Assembly: GCA_964582375.1 (NCBI GenBank)
Contig: CAZORL010000003.1
Coordinates: 22,430 to 86,429, forward strand
DNA from: CAKSQF01 sp964582375
GTDB lineage: Bacteria; Bacillota; Clostridia; Oscillospirales; CAG-272
Length of the DNA: 64,000 nucleotides
Reading direction: 5' to 3'
Positions 32,335 through 42,468 of the stretch are shown here, piece after piece (the first letter of the stretch is position 1; every line of letters begins with the position of its first letter). The notes below the pieces were generated by a model. That model ran no database searches and had not been told where the DNA came from. It saw only the letters and a program-made list of their open reading frames with translations. A program made the position numbers and the translations under genes.

Positions 32335-34338
32335 ATGGCAAACAAAAAGACCCCGACAGAATACGGAAATGACAGTATAGAGAGCTTAAAAGGTGCACAG
32401 CGAGTAAGAAAAAAACCCGAGGTCTATCTTGGTACGAGTGGACTCGAAGGATGCCAGCACGCTTTTTTTGAGATCCTTGCAAACTCGCTTGATGAATCAC
32501 GCGAGGGCTACGGAAATGTCATCAAGATAACCGTATGGAATGATAAGTCGATCGAGGTTGAAGATGACGGACGCGGCATACCGATGGGCTGGAATGAAAA
32601 GCAGAAGCGTTACAACTGGGATCTTATATTCTGTGAGCTGTACGCAAGCGGAAAATATAAAAACAACAGTGGCGGATCGGCGTATAAGTATTCACTCGGA
32701 ACAAACGGACTCGGTGCATGCGCCACCCAGTGCTCGAGCGAATTTATGGATGTTTATTCTTATTCCGGCGGTAGTCTTTCTGAAATGCACTTTAAGAAGG
32801 GCGAACCTGTCGGTCAATTGCAGGTTGTTGATATCTCCAAAGGCGGCAAAAAACATGGAACGGTTATAAAATGGCGTGCTGACCTTGAGGTTTTCAAGTC
32901 GATCGATATTCCGAAAAGTTATTTTGTCGAGACCCTGAAAAAACAGGCCGTTGTAAACGCAGGTGTCCGTTTCTTACTCAAATTCGAGGATGAAAGCGGT
33001 ATTTTTTCCGAGGATGAGTTTTACTACGAACAGGGAATTGCCGAAAGAGTTCGCGAGCTGGCATCAGGCAAGGCTATCACCGAGTCTGTCTTTATAACAA
33101 AAGAGACTGCCGGCAGGGATCGCGAGGATCTTCCTGAGTACAAGCTTCTTATAGAGGCCGCCTTCTGTTTTACCGACGCAACCGTCAATGCGAGTGAATA
33201 TTATCATAACTCGAGCTGGCTCGAATACGGTGGATCACCCGAGGACGCCGCAAAAGTTGCTTTTCTTTACACCGTCAATAAGTACTTAAAGGATAACAAT
33301 AAGTACAAAAAGAATGACAGCAAGGTCAATTTCTCGGACATAGATGATTGCCTTGTTTTGGTTACAAGCAGCTTTTCCACATCAACATCCTACGAAAATC
33401 AGACCAAGAAAAAGATCGACAACGAGTTTATAAAACGGGCAATGACCGAGTTCTTCAAGGAACGTCTTGATGCCTATTTTATCGAAAACCCGTCTGACGC
33501 CGAAAAGATCGCGGCACGTATCCTTGCCAATAAGACCATTCGCGAAAGTGCGAGTGCCGCAAGAGATATAACAAAGAAAAAACTGATCGGTGTTACCGAT
33601 GTGGCAAACAGAGTCGAAAAGTTCGTTGCTTGCCGATCCAAAGACCCCGAGCGTCGCGAACTCTATATCGTTGAGGGTGACAGTGCGTGTACATCATGCA
33701 AGCTCGGCAGATCGGCTGAGTTCCAGGCGATCATGCCCGTTCGCGGCAAAACGCTCAACTGTCTTAAGGCATCGTATGAGCGTATCATGAAAAGTGATAT
33801 CATAACCGATCTTTTGAAAGTCATCGGTTGCGGTGTTGAGATAAAGCATCGCGAAAAAGATGTCGCAAACTTCAATATTGATATGCTGAAATGGAACAAG
33901 ATCATAATATGTACCGATGCGGACGAGGACGGATATCAGATCCGTGCGCTTCTTCTGACATTTTTCTATCGACTTCTCCCGACGCTTATTAAAAAGGGCA
34001 GAGTATATATTGCCGAGTCACCACTTTTTCAGATCAATACCAAAAAAGATGAATTTTTTGCGTATAATGAAAAAGAACGCCAGGAAATAGTCAAAAAACT
34101 CGAGGAGCAGGAACTCAAGTACACGATACAAAGATCGAAGGGTCTTGGCGAAAACACCCCCGATATGATGTGGGAGACCACCATGAATCCTGCATCAAGA
34201 CGTCTTATTCGTGTGTGCGAGGCAGACGCCGCCGAAACCGCCGAAATACTTGACATACTTCTTGGTGATAATCTCGAAGAAAGAAAGACATATATCGCAA
34301 ATAACGGATATAAATACATGACCGAAGTTGATGTTTGA
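32335..34338 (+). CDS. Type IIA topoisomerase ATPase subunit (GyrB/ParE paralogue), orphan
   Basis: A 667-aa protein with the full GyrB/ParE order: GHKL ATPase (EILANSLDES, VEDDGRGIPMG, GTNGLGAC), transducer, and a TOPRIM domain with EGDSACTSCKLG and the metal DxD in CTDADEDGYQIR. The sequence is divergent: standard GyrB has EGDSAGGSAK and the DVDGAHIR form, and a GGGK-type lid that here is GGSAYKYSLG. It is too divergent to be the main gyrase B and has no GyrA/ParC-like partner here; addB follows after 32 bp. It would need an A subunit encoded elsewhere to cut DNA. Confidence 0.85.
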   Translation: MANKKTPTEYGNDSIESLKGAQRVRKKPEVYLGTSGLEGCQHAFFEILANSLDESREGYGNVIKITVWNDKSIEVEDDGRGIPMGWNEKQKRYNWDLIFCELYASGKYKNNSGGSAYKYSLGTNGLGACATQCSSEFMDVYSYSGGSLSEMHFKKGEPVGQLQVVDISKGGKKHGTVIKWRADLEVFKSIDIPKSYFVETLKKQAVVNAGVRFLLKFEDESGIFSEDEFYYEQGIAERVRELASGKAITESVFITKETAGRDREDLPEYKLLIEAAFCFTDATVNASEYYHNSSWLEYGGSPEDAAKVAFLYTVNKYLKDNNKYKKNDSKVNFSDIDDCLVLVTSSFSTSTSYENQTKKKIDNEFIKRAMTEFFKERLDAYFIENPSDAEKIAARILANKTIRESASAARDITKKKLIGVTDVANRVEKFVACRSKDPERRELYIVEGDSACTSCKLGRSAEFQAIMPVRGKTLNCLKASYERIMKSDIITDLLKVIGCGVEIKHREKDVANFNIDMLKWNKIIICTDADEDGYQIRALLLTFFYRLLPTLIKKGRVYIAESPLFQINTKKDEFFAYNEKERQEIVKKLEEQELKYTIQRSKGLGENTPDMMWETTMNPASRRLIRVCEADAAETAEILDILLGDNLEERKTYIANNGYKYMTEVDV

Positions 34339-34370
34339 TATTTTGGTCGCAATCGGAGTTCTATCGATTT

Positions 34371-37300
34371 ATGTTGCAGCTTATATACGGAAGAGCAGGG
34401 AGCGGTAAGACTACCCTGCTTTTTGACAAAATTAAAAACGCCATTGATCAAAAAAAGAAAATAATGCTTCTCGTACCCGAACAGCAGGTCTTTGAGTGTG
34501 AAAAAATGCTTTGCGAAAGAAAGCTCTACTCTTTTGACGCTGAGGTCGTCGGGTTTAGGCGACTTTGCAATATGATATTCCGAAAGTGGGGCGGACTTTC
34601 CTACAGATATATCGGAAACGGTGCAAAGCTCATCGTTATGTGGAAGGCACTGCGCGAGCTTGACGGTCAGCTCGAGGAATATGCCGGTCTTTCTCTTGAC
34701 GATCTTTCTGTCCTTGAGCTTCTCGAAAGGACTGTCGAAGAATTTGAACGCTATGGAATCGACGCCGATCTTCTATCAAAGGTCGCGGACGAGTTGCCAC
34801 CCGAGGACGGAAAACTTGTGCGAAAACTTCGCGATCTGTCAATGATAATGACGCTTGATCTCGCACTTTTGCATCAGAATTATGACAATCCCGAAGAGGA
34901 TCTTCCACGTGCTGCAAAAATGCTTTCAGATCATGATTTTTTCAAAGATACGATCGTGTTTATCGACGGATTTACCCGATTTGCACCGACCGAGCTTGAT
35001 ATCCTAAAGCACATTTTTTCGCAGTCCGAAAATGTATATCTGACTCTTCCTTGCGTCGAGCATGATAAGGCTGAGATGATGCTCGCGGCAAGGAATTGCG
35101 AGCGGTCGATCAAAAAATGCGCCTCGTCGGTGTCTTGCAAGATCTTGCCCTCGATCGTGTGCGATAATGTATACTCGACAGATAAAGAAGATCTTGTGTT
35201 TCTTCATAAGAATCTTTGGAATTTTGATAGGGATGTTTACGAAAAATCCCCGGACAGTATTTTTTTGACCGAGACCTCCGACATATATTCCGAGGCTGAA
35301 AGTGTCGCCTGCAAAGTGGCGGAGTTGGTTCAAGATGGTCATTACAGGTATCGTGAGATTGCACTTATCCTACGCGACCCTGACTCATATATCGGAATCC
35401 TTGACAGTGCGCTCGAAAAGTATGGTATCCCTTGTTTTATGTCATCTCGCACCGGTCTTTGCATGAAGCCCTGCGTTCGATTGATAGGCAGTGCACTTAT
35501 GACTGCCGCACGAGGATGGAAACGCGAGGATGTTGTTACTTATATGCGCTGCGGGCTTTCGGGACTTTCTCCGGATGAATGTGATATAATTGAAGAATAC
35601 GCAAAAACCTGGAACATTTCAGGTGCGCTTTGGTATATGACCGATCCTTGGACGATGAATCCGCGCGGTTTTTCGGCAGAAATTTCAGATCGTGATGCCG
35701 ACCTTCTTGATACGCTAAACAAACTAAGGGTTCGTCTTGTTGATCCGCTCTACAAATTTTGTCAGATATTCGACACAGATCCGACCGTACGAGATGTGGC
35801 GACAGAACTCTATAACTACCTTTGCGAGATAGAGATCCCCAAGATCCTGGCACAAGAAGAGGCGGCTTCCCGAACATCGGGCGATCTCGCACTTGCCGAG
35901 GAAACGGTTCAGGTTTGGGACGCGATCGTATCCGCTCTCGAAAGCCTTGTTACGGTTGTCGGTGATATGTCTGTAAACGCCGACCGTTTTTACAAGCTGC
36001 TCTTTGCGATATTTCAAAAGACGGATATTGGAAAAATACCGGCAAGAGCTGACGAGGTCATAATCGGTGAGCCAAAACTTCTTCATAAGCCGGGGATAAA
36101 ACAGGCGTTTATTCTCGGGCTAAACGAGGGGATTTTTCCTGCGGCAAGCAACGAATCTCGTATCATCGATGACAGCGACAAAGACAAGCTTCGTGAGGTT
36201 GGGATCGAGCTTGCCGATGACAGCGAGAGCGCAGCGGCAGGCGAGCTTTATGCCTTTTATCGCGCCGCTTGTCTGCCGTCCGACGCACTGAGACTATCAT
36301 ATCACGCCGATATGAACCCATCGGTCGCCGTGTATGCCGTGAGATCGCTTTATCCCGAGTTGGAGGTTGAAAAATGGTCTGATATTCCATCTCCCGATAA
36401 GATAAGAAACACGGCAACCGCGATTGAGTTTGCGGCGGCAAACATGTCGAACGAGAAGGGCAGATCGGTCTTTTCGCTTGTATCAAGCGTCAATTCCGGA
36501 AAACTTGCCACACGAGTCAATGAAATGATCGACGCTTTTTCCCGCCCGATCAGCGAGGAGAATTGCATGCTCGATAATTCGACCGCCGACAGGATCGTGG
36601 ACAGAGGGCTTAACTTGACTCAGGCAAGGGTCGAAAACTTTGTCAAGTGTCCATTCTCATTCTTTGCTAAAAATGTGCTCTCTTTGAAGGAGCAAAACTC
36701 GGAAGATTTCGAGGCGCGTGAGGTCGGCGACTATATGCATGCGATTCTTGAGACATTTTTTACATCGTTAGGCGATAGAAATATTCGCTCTCTTTCATCC
36801 GATGAACTTGTCGAACATACAGACATGGCGGTAGAAAAATGCAGAAGAAAGATCATCTCGCAAGACATTTCTCCTCGACTTTCTCACCTTTTTGATCGAC
36901 TTCGCACACTCGCAATATTGCTTGTAAACAACATAGCCGAGGAGTTTGCCGATTCGGACTTTGAGCCGAAGCTTTTTGAACTTGCGATCGACAACAGACC
37001 GGGTAATATCGCACCGTTAAGAATTAAGTTTGCAGATGAAAAGATCTTGACGATATACGGCAGGGTTGACAGAGTCGATGTGTGCAAAAAAGGTGACGAT
37101 GTCTACCTTCGCGTTGTTGACTATAAAACAGGTAAAAAGAAGTTCTCGATTGCCGATCTGTATCAGGGGCTCGATTTTCAAATGCCAATCTACCTTTTGT
37201 CGCTTTGCAGGACGAGTAATTCACAATTTCTCGAAAAGATTGGTGCCGATGAGAATTGCAATGTCTTGCCCGCCGGGCTCTTGTATTTCTCCGCACGCAT

Positions 37301-37658
37301 GCCGGATGCCACCGAGCTGAGCGAGCTTGTCTCCGAATTAGATGATAGAGTGGATATCGAAAGAAGCGGACTTCTCATTAACAATGTAGCACTTATCGAG
37401 TCAATGGAGCGATCAAAAAACGGCAGATTCGTTCCCGTGTCCTTTGACAAGAACGGTGTTTTGAAAAAGAGTGGGTCGGTGATAAGCGCAGACGATTTTG
37501 AAATACTGCTTGATGACATTACGAAAAAAATATCATCAATCGGTGATGATATTGCGGATGGCGTCGCATATGCAAAGCCAATGAGAGATCGCGGAAACGA
37601 TCCTTGTGCGTACTGCGGTGCAAGATTTCTGTGTAGGATAAGCGATGATGTGGACTAA
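34371..37658 (+). CDS. addB: ATP-dependent helicase/nuclease subunit B
   Basis: A 1095-aa subunit of the AddAB complex that processes double-strand breaks for RecA loading. It opens with QLIYGRAGSGKTT, the Walker A of AddB, and ends with a RecB-type nuclease domain (VVDYKTGKKKF near residue 920). Four Fe-S cysteines are visible: one in KCPFSFF (near 759) and three in DPCAYCGARFLC (near 1078-1086). Start ATG 34371 has CGGAG upstream. It lies between the gyrB-like gene and addA, with 18 bp before addA. Confidence 0.93.
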   Translation: MLQLIYGRAGSGKTTLLFDKIKNAIDQKKKIMLLVPEQQVFECEKMLCERKLYSFDAEVVGFRRLCNMIFRKWGGLSYRYIGNGAKLIVMWKALRELDGQLEEYAGLSLDDLSVLELLERTVEEFERYGIDADLLSKVADELPPEDGKLVRKLRDLSMIMTLDLALLHQNYDNPEEDLPRAAKMLSDHDFFKDTIVFIDGFTRFAPTELDILKHIFSQSENVYLTLPCVEHDKAEMMLAARNCERSIKKCASSVSCKILPSIVCDNVYSTDKEDLVFLHKNLWNFDRDVYEKSPDSIFLTETSDIYSEAESVACKVAELVQDGHYRYREIALILRDPDSYIGILDSALEKYGIPCFMSSRTGLCMKPCVRLIGSALMTAARGWKREDVVTYMRCGLSGLSPDECDIIEEYAKTWNISGALWYMTDPWTMNPRGFSAEISDRDADLLDTLNKLRVRLVDPLYKFCQIFDTDPTVRDVATELYNYLCEIEIPKILAQEEAASRTSGDLALAEETVQVWDAIVSALESLVTVVGDMSVNADRFYKLLFAIFQKTDIGKIPARADEVIIGEPKLLHKPGIKQAFILGLNEGIFPAASNESRIIDDSDKDKLREVGIELADDSESAAAGELYAFYRAACLPSDALRLSYHADMNPSVAVYAVRSLYPELEVEKWSDIPSPDKIRNTATAIEFAAANMSNEKGRSVFSLVSSVNSGKLATRVNEMIDAFSRPISEENCMLDNSTADRIVDRGLNLTQARVENFVKCPFSFFAKNVLSLKEQNSEDFEAREVGDYMHAILETFFTSLGDRNIRSLSSDELVEHTDMAVEKCRRKIISQDISPRLSHLFDRLRTLAILLVNNIAEEFADSDFEPKLFELAIDNRPGNIAPLRIKFADEKILTIYGRVDRVDVCKKGDDVYLRVVDYKTGKKKFSIADLYQGLDFQMPIYLLSLCRTSNSQFLEKIGADENCNVLPAGLLYFSARMPDATELSELVSELDDRVDIERSGLLINNVALIESMERSKNGRFVPVSFDKNGVLKKSGSVISADDFEILLDDITKKISSIGDDIADGVAYAKPMRDRGNDPCAYCGARFLCRISDDVD

Positions 37659-37676
37659 AGGAAAGGATAAGTGAAA

Positions 37677-40600
37677 ATGGGAGAGAGAATATGGACCGAT
37701 GCCCAAATCGAGGCATTTTCGGCACTTGACGGGGACCTGCTTGTATGTGCCGCCGCCGGGTCGGGCAAGACTGCCGTTTTGACCGAAAGAATAATCAGAT
37801 CGCTTTGCGATGATTTTCGTCCGTCCGATATAACATCAAAGCTTGTGGTCACGTTCACCAAATCCGCCGCCTATGAGCTTAAAGCTAAGATATCGAGCGC
37901 GCTGACCGAACGTATTGGTACGCTACAAGGTAACGCTCGTCTCCGCAGACAACTGCTTTCTCTTGACAGAGCGCAGATATCGACGATCGACAGCTTTTGC
38001 CTCAATGTCGTGTCTGCCCACTTTGCCGAGCTTGGACTTCCTGCATCGGTTCGAGTAGGCGGCGACGCAGATGTAAAACTCATGAAGATCGACATCATGG
38101 AGCAGACCATCGATGCGGCGTATCAGTCGGGTGACAAGGCTTTTCTTGACCTGATCGATAATTTTTCTACCCTTCGTGATAACAGAGTCGGCGAACTCTT
38201 TTTGAAGATCTACGATAAAGTTATATCTTACCCCGAGGGGGTAGAGTTTATAAAAGAGTCCGCTGCGCGCCTTGAAGATGCCGCAAAAAACGAATTTTCG
38301 GGAACGGTATATGAAACCATCTTGGAAAAAAAGCTTGATGAATTTTTGGCGCATTATGTATCGGTCTACGACCATCTCCTTGAAAAGCTTAAAAACGACG
38401 GAACGCCCGAAAAATCGATCATACAGATTTCGGATGAGTTTGAAAGGATCAGACGCATTCACCTTGCTCTGAATTTTGACGAAAAGAAAAGAATGCTTGA
38501 GGAACTTTCTTTTGAAAAAGCAGCGCAGAACAAGTCAAAAACCGAGACATTTCTTTATTTTACTGGTGTTAGGGATGAGTTTAAGGATGTTAGAAAAAAA
38601 CAAATAAACTCCATTTCCATTAACCTTTCGAGCGAAAAGATCGCCGCAGAAATGTCGTCAAGGCTTTGCATGGCACTTTATAGGCTTATATCCGATTTCG
38701 AGAGACGCTACAGTGAAGAAAAACGCCGTTTTTCGATGATCGATTTTGCCGATGCCGAGCGGATGACCTACGATCTGCTTGTCAAAAACGGAAGACCCAC
38801 GGAACGTGCACTCTCCATATCCGAAAAGTTCGATCAGATATACATTGATGAATATCAGGATGTCAATGATATTCAGGACGGTATTTTCAAGGCTATATCG
38901 AAAAACAACAGATTCATGGTCGGCGATATCAAACAGTCGATCTACGGCTTTCGCGGTGCTGTGCCCACCATTTTTGCAAATTACAGAAGAAACTTCCCAA
39001 AACACGAGCGTGGTACCACCATGCCGCAATCTAAAGTCTTTTTGTCCCATAATTTCAGGAGCGATCGACATATCCTGGATTTTGCAAATGCTGTTTGCAA
39101 CAGGCTCTTTGAATGCAGTGAGCAGATCCCCTATGCTCCAAATGAGGACGCACTTCGTTTTCCCGAGACCAAAACCGACGAGTCTGATGGCAAAAAGGTA
39201 AACATCTGCCTTATATCTCCCGAGGACGGTTTATCCTCCGATCAATGCGAGGCGGCTTTTGTCGCAGACAAGATTGCCGATCTTATAGATGGCGGCAGAT
39301 CGCCGTCAGATATCGCAATACTGCTCAGAAGCTTTAAGTCGCGAGAAAAAGTATTCAGAAAAGAGCTTAAAAAAAGAGGGATACCGTTTGACAGCTCTGC
39401 GTCTGATGATTTTCTGAAGAAGCCCGAAATACTGCTCATAGTATCAATACTTAATGCTATTGACAATCCTCGACGCGACTACTTTCTCGCGGGTGCAATG
39501 AAAAGCCCGATCTTCGGAATAACGCTTGACGATCTCATTTTTATTCGCGAGCGTAACAAAGATTGCACGCTATATGAGTCTCTCTGCCTTGCGGTCGATG
39601 AAGGAAGATTTGAAAAAGGGAAGGCCTTTCTTAATTTTCTCGTCGATTGTAGGGATTTTGCAAAGGGAAACTCCACCGAGAAGATCGTAAAATATGTCTA
39701 TGATAAAACGGCACTTTTGTCGATATTAAGCGGAAAGAAGGGCGGAAAGGATGCCGTTTTGAGGCTTAACTCGTTTTATGAGCTTGCAAGATCCTTCGAG
39801 AGCGGCTCCTTCCGTGGACTTCACAATTTTATTCGTTATCTCGATGATATCGAAAGTGAGAATGGTAATCCGATATCAGAAGTCGGCACTGTGTCGGGAC
39901 AGGGTGTGAAACTCATGTCTGTACATAAATCCAAGGGACTTGAGTTTCCGATAGTTTTCCTCTCGCATGCAGACGGAAAGCTTAATACAAACGACTCAAA
40001 AGATGCGTTCCTTCTCGATAGGGAGCTTGGTATCTCGTTTAATTTGAGCGTTAGGAACGGCAGGGGAAAGTTTACGCCCATGACCAAATCCGCAATTTCT
40101 CGGAAGATAATGGATGATAATATCAACGAGGAAATGCGTGTTTTGTATGTCGCACTCACAAGACCGAAAAATGAGTTATTTATAACAGCTACTGTATCAA
40201 ATGTTGACGAATACATGGCAAAATGCTTTGCCAATGGAGAACATCTCGATTTTTACACGCTTTATAAAGAGCAGTCATATCTTAAGTGGATATTTGCGTC
40301 AATAGGCAGAGATTCGAGCACTTGCGAGATATCGAAAATAAAATTCGGCACAGAACAGATCGAAGATCCGCACATACCTACATTTAACGAATCGATCGAT
40401 AAGTGCGGCGGTGAGATCGACTTTTCCGATATTCGCAAGAAGATCGAATATGTCTATCCACACAAAGTTGAAAGCGAACTTCCGACTAAAGCATCTGTAT
40501 CAAAGCTTTATCCTGCATATCTTGACGAATCGGAAGTCCCTGACATCAGATACAGATTTGACAGCCGACCCGATTTTATGCGGGACTCAAACATCATAAA

Positions 40601-41144
40601 GGGCACGGATATAGGAATCGCAACACACCTTTTTATGCAGTTTTGCGATTTTGAGTTTGTCTGCCGAAATGGCGTCGAGGCGGAGCTTGCACGGCTTGTC
40701 GATAAAGGTTTTATTGATAAAACCTCTGCAAAGCTAGTCAGCCTGGATCTTGTTAAAACCTTTTTCAGATCCTCACTTTTTGAAGAAATGCGACAGGCAA
40801 GCGAGATCTATCGTGAATATCGCTTTTTGACCGATTTTCCTGCATCGGATTTTTCAGACGATAATGAGAGATCTGATGCGCTTGTCGGTAAAACCATCCT
40901 TGTTCAGGGCGTCATAGACTGCTTCTTTGTGTTACCAGATGGCAGTGTAAAGCTTGTCGATTATAAGACCGACAGACTTGACAAGCGGACGGGCATCGAT
41001 AAGGCTGTCGAAAAACTTGTTTGCGAGTACAAAAATCAGCTGACATATTACGCAAGGGCGATAAAAAAGATAAGCGGCAAGGATGTTTCTTCAGCGTCTG
41101 TTTATGCCTTTGATATCGGTCGCGAGATCGACATTAAACTTTAA
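37677..41144 (+). CDS. addA: ATP-dependent helicase/nuclease subunit A
   Basis: A UvrD-like helicase with a C-terminal nuclease of about 1155 aa, the 3'-5' motor of AddAB. Motifs in order: CAAAGSGKTAVL (Walker A), YIDEYQDVNDIQ (Walker B), GDIKQSIYGFRGA (motif III), SHNFRSD (IV), SVHKSKGLEFP (V) and LYVALTRPKNEL (VI). The nuclease core is KLVDYKTDR near residue 1100. ATG 37677 with AAGGA ~10 nt upstream is preferred to GTG 37671. A bidirectional terminator follows. Confidence 0.95.
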   Translation: MGERIWTDAQIEAFSALDGDLLVCAAAGSGKTAVLTERIIRSLCDDFRPSDITSKLVVTFTKSAAYELKAKISSALTERIGTLQGNARLRRQLLSLDRAQISTIDSFCLNVVSAHFAELGLPASVRVGGDADVKLMKIDIMEQTIDAAYQSGDKAFLDLIDNFSTLRDNRVGELFLKIYDKVISYPEGVEFIKESAARLEDAAKNEFSGTVYETILEKKLDEFLAHYVSVYDHLLEKLKNDGTPEKSIIQISDEFERIRRIHLALNFDEKKRMLEELSFEKAAQNKSKTETFLYFTGVRDEFKDVRKKQINSISINLSSEKIAAEMSSRLCMALYRLISDFERRYSEEKRRFSMIDFADAERMTYDLLVKNGRPTERALSISEKFDQIYIDEYQDVNDIQDGIFKAISKNNRFMVGDIKQSIYGFRGAVPTIFANYRRNFPKHERGTTMPQSKVFLSHNFRSDRHILDFANAVCNRLFECSEQIPYAPNEDALRFPETKTDESDGKKVNICLISPEDGLSSDQCEAAFVADKIADLIDGGRSPSDIAILLRSFKSREKVFRKELKKRGIPFDSSASDDFLKKPEILLIVSILNAIDNPRRDYFLAGAMKSPIFGITLDDLIFIRERNKDCTLYESLCLAVDEGRFEKGKAFLNFLVDCRDFAKGNSTEKIVKYVYDKTALLSILSGKKGGKDAVLRLNSFYELARSFESGSFRGLHNFIRYLDDIESENGNPISEVGTVSGQGVKLMSVHKSKGLEFPIVFLSHADGKLNTNDSKDAFLLDRELGISFNLSVRNGRGKFTPMTKSAISRKIMDDNINEEMRVLYVALTRPKNELFITATVSNVDEYMAKCFANGEHLDFYTLYKEQSYLKWIFASIGRDSSTCEISKIKFGTEQIEDPHIPTFNESIDKCGGEIDFSDIRKKIEYVYPHKVESELPTKASVSKLYPAYLDESEVPDIRYRFDSRPDFMRDSNIIKGTDIGIATHLFMQFCDFEFVCRNGVEAELARLVDKGFIDKTSAKLVSLDLVKTFFRSSLFEEMRQASEIYREYRFLTDFPASDFSDDNERSDALVGKTILVQGVIDCFFVLPDGSVKLVDYKTDRLDKRTGIDKAVEKLVCEYKNQLTYYARAIKKISGKDVSSASVYAFDIGREIDIKL

Positions 41145-41150
41145 TATAAT

Positions 41151-41193
41151 AAAAATCGTTTGTTAACTTTTTACGGTAAACAAACGATTTTTG
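41151..41193. terminator. Bidirectional terminator between addA and the acyltransferase gene
   Basis: AAAATCGTTTGTT / AACAAACGATTTT is a 13-bp stem flanked by A- and T-runs, serving both convergent transcripts. Confidence 0.9.
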
Positions 41194-41199
41194 TGTATC

Positions 41200-42447
41200 T
41201 CATGATTTTTCGCCAAATTCATTTTCCTTATTTATCTCTTTTGCTGTTCTGCCGTCGATGTGAAGTATAATAAAATTGAAAACTTTATCGATGATCTTCC
41301 CGACTATATCGCAGAGTTTGTCGATGAACAGCACCTTAAACAGAAGCATCCGCACTTTTTCGAGCAAAATGCAGACAACAAACAATGCGACAACTGCGAT
41401 CACGACATACAATACCATATGGGGTGTGTCGCAATAGTATCCGATCTTCCAAAAACGCCAGAGCATATAGTATTCCCAGAAGATCGGCTGAACATGGATG
41501 ATATAAACAGCAAATGTTGCCGATGAGATAAAAGTTATCACCGATCGTATCGGGCGGAAATTGATCCTGATCCTTGAGGCAAATATCAGTAATAGAATAG
41601 CTCCGCCGAGGATAAATGGGGAAGTGTACTGAATAAACTCATACTTGAGATTCGGCAAAAGCGTGTTTTCGGGGTCAAGTTCTGCCATTTCCTCGATTAT
41701 GAGCATCCATTGCCATGCAAATGTTGTGCAAATAAGATAGCCGAGTAAACAAAAAACGGATCTAAGCTTTTTTGTGCTGGGCGGATATTTTGCGACATAA
41801 GCACCGATAAAGTAGAGCGCCATTAGCCATATTGCCGAATATCCGTATCCGGTCACAAAAAGATCCACATTCGCGACCGACGGTAGAACCGACATTATAA
41901 AAAACACGCCGACGCATGTCATAAGATGCTGTCCCTTGGTCAGCTTTTCGATCGCACGGTTCAACAGTGGAGAGGCGAAATAAGCGAGCGTGTATGCGTT
42001 GAAATACCAATATTGACTGTTAGATACGGGCATCATTGCATAACCGTACTCCTCGGGAATTATAGTTCGTGGATCTATCTCTTCCTTTATCATGGGTATG
42101 ATCTTTTGCAGACACTCGTTAAATTGCTCGAAGATTATCGGATATTTGTCTATCGTAAAAACGATCAAAACTCCCCAAAAGGAGACAAGAAGCCAGGTTT
42201 TTAGGTACCTTGATGTTTTGAATTTCGATCTATAGCCGACATATCCCGAAATAAGTGCAAAGAGATCGACAGCGCCAAATGCTGCGGTCTCCATAAACCA
42301 AGCGACAGGGTGATTTGACGGATGAGCATCTGCTATCGCGGCATATGGATATACGCCGCCTTGCCCCAAAACATGGAGAAAAAGAACCATGAGCATTGAG
42401 AAAATTCTCAATATCTCAATTCCGATATTTCTTTCTTTTGGTGACAT
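41200..42447 (-). CDS. Acyltransferase 3 family membrane protein
   Basis: A 415-aa polytopic protein with about ten helices. It opens with RNIGIEILRIFSMLMVLFLHV, where the Arg-x10-His pair is the family hallmark, and has a long charged C-terminal tail (residues ~365-415). Members O-acylate sugars or lipids on the cell surface using acyl-CoA; the target here is unknown. It is the last gene of the leftward yqfC-recO-mutS2 series, 21 bp after the PH-domain gene. Confidence 0.85.
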   Translation of the reverse strand: MSPKERNIGIEILRIFSMLMVLFLHVLGQGGVYPYAAIADAHPSNHPVAWFMETAAFGAVDLFALISGYVGYRSKFKTSRYLKTWLLVSFWGVLIVFTIDKYPIIFEQFNECLQKIIPMIKEEIDPRTIIPEEYGYAMMPVSNSQYWYFNAYTLAYFASPLLNRAIEKLTKGQHLMTCVGVFFIMSVLPSVANVDLFVTGYGYSAIWLMALYFIGAYVAKYPPSTKKLRSVFCLLGYLICTTFAWQWMLIIEEMAELDPENTLLPNLKYEFIQYTSPFILGGAILLLIFASRIRINFRPIRSVITFISSATFAVYIIHVQPIFWEYYMLWRFWKIGYYCDTPHMVLYVVIAVVALFVVCILLEKVRMLLFKVLFIDKLCDIVGKIIDKVFNFIILHIDGRTAKEINKENEFGEKS

Positions 42448-42468
42448 TTATCCGGATTCCTTTCTTTT

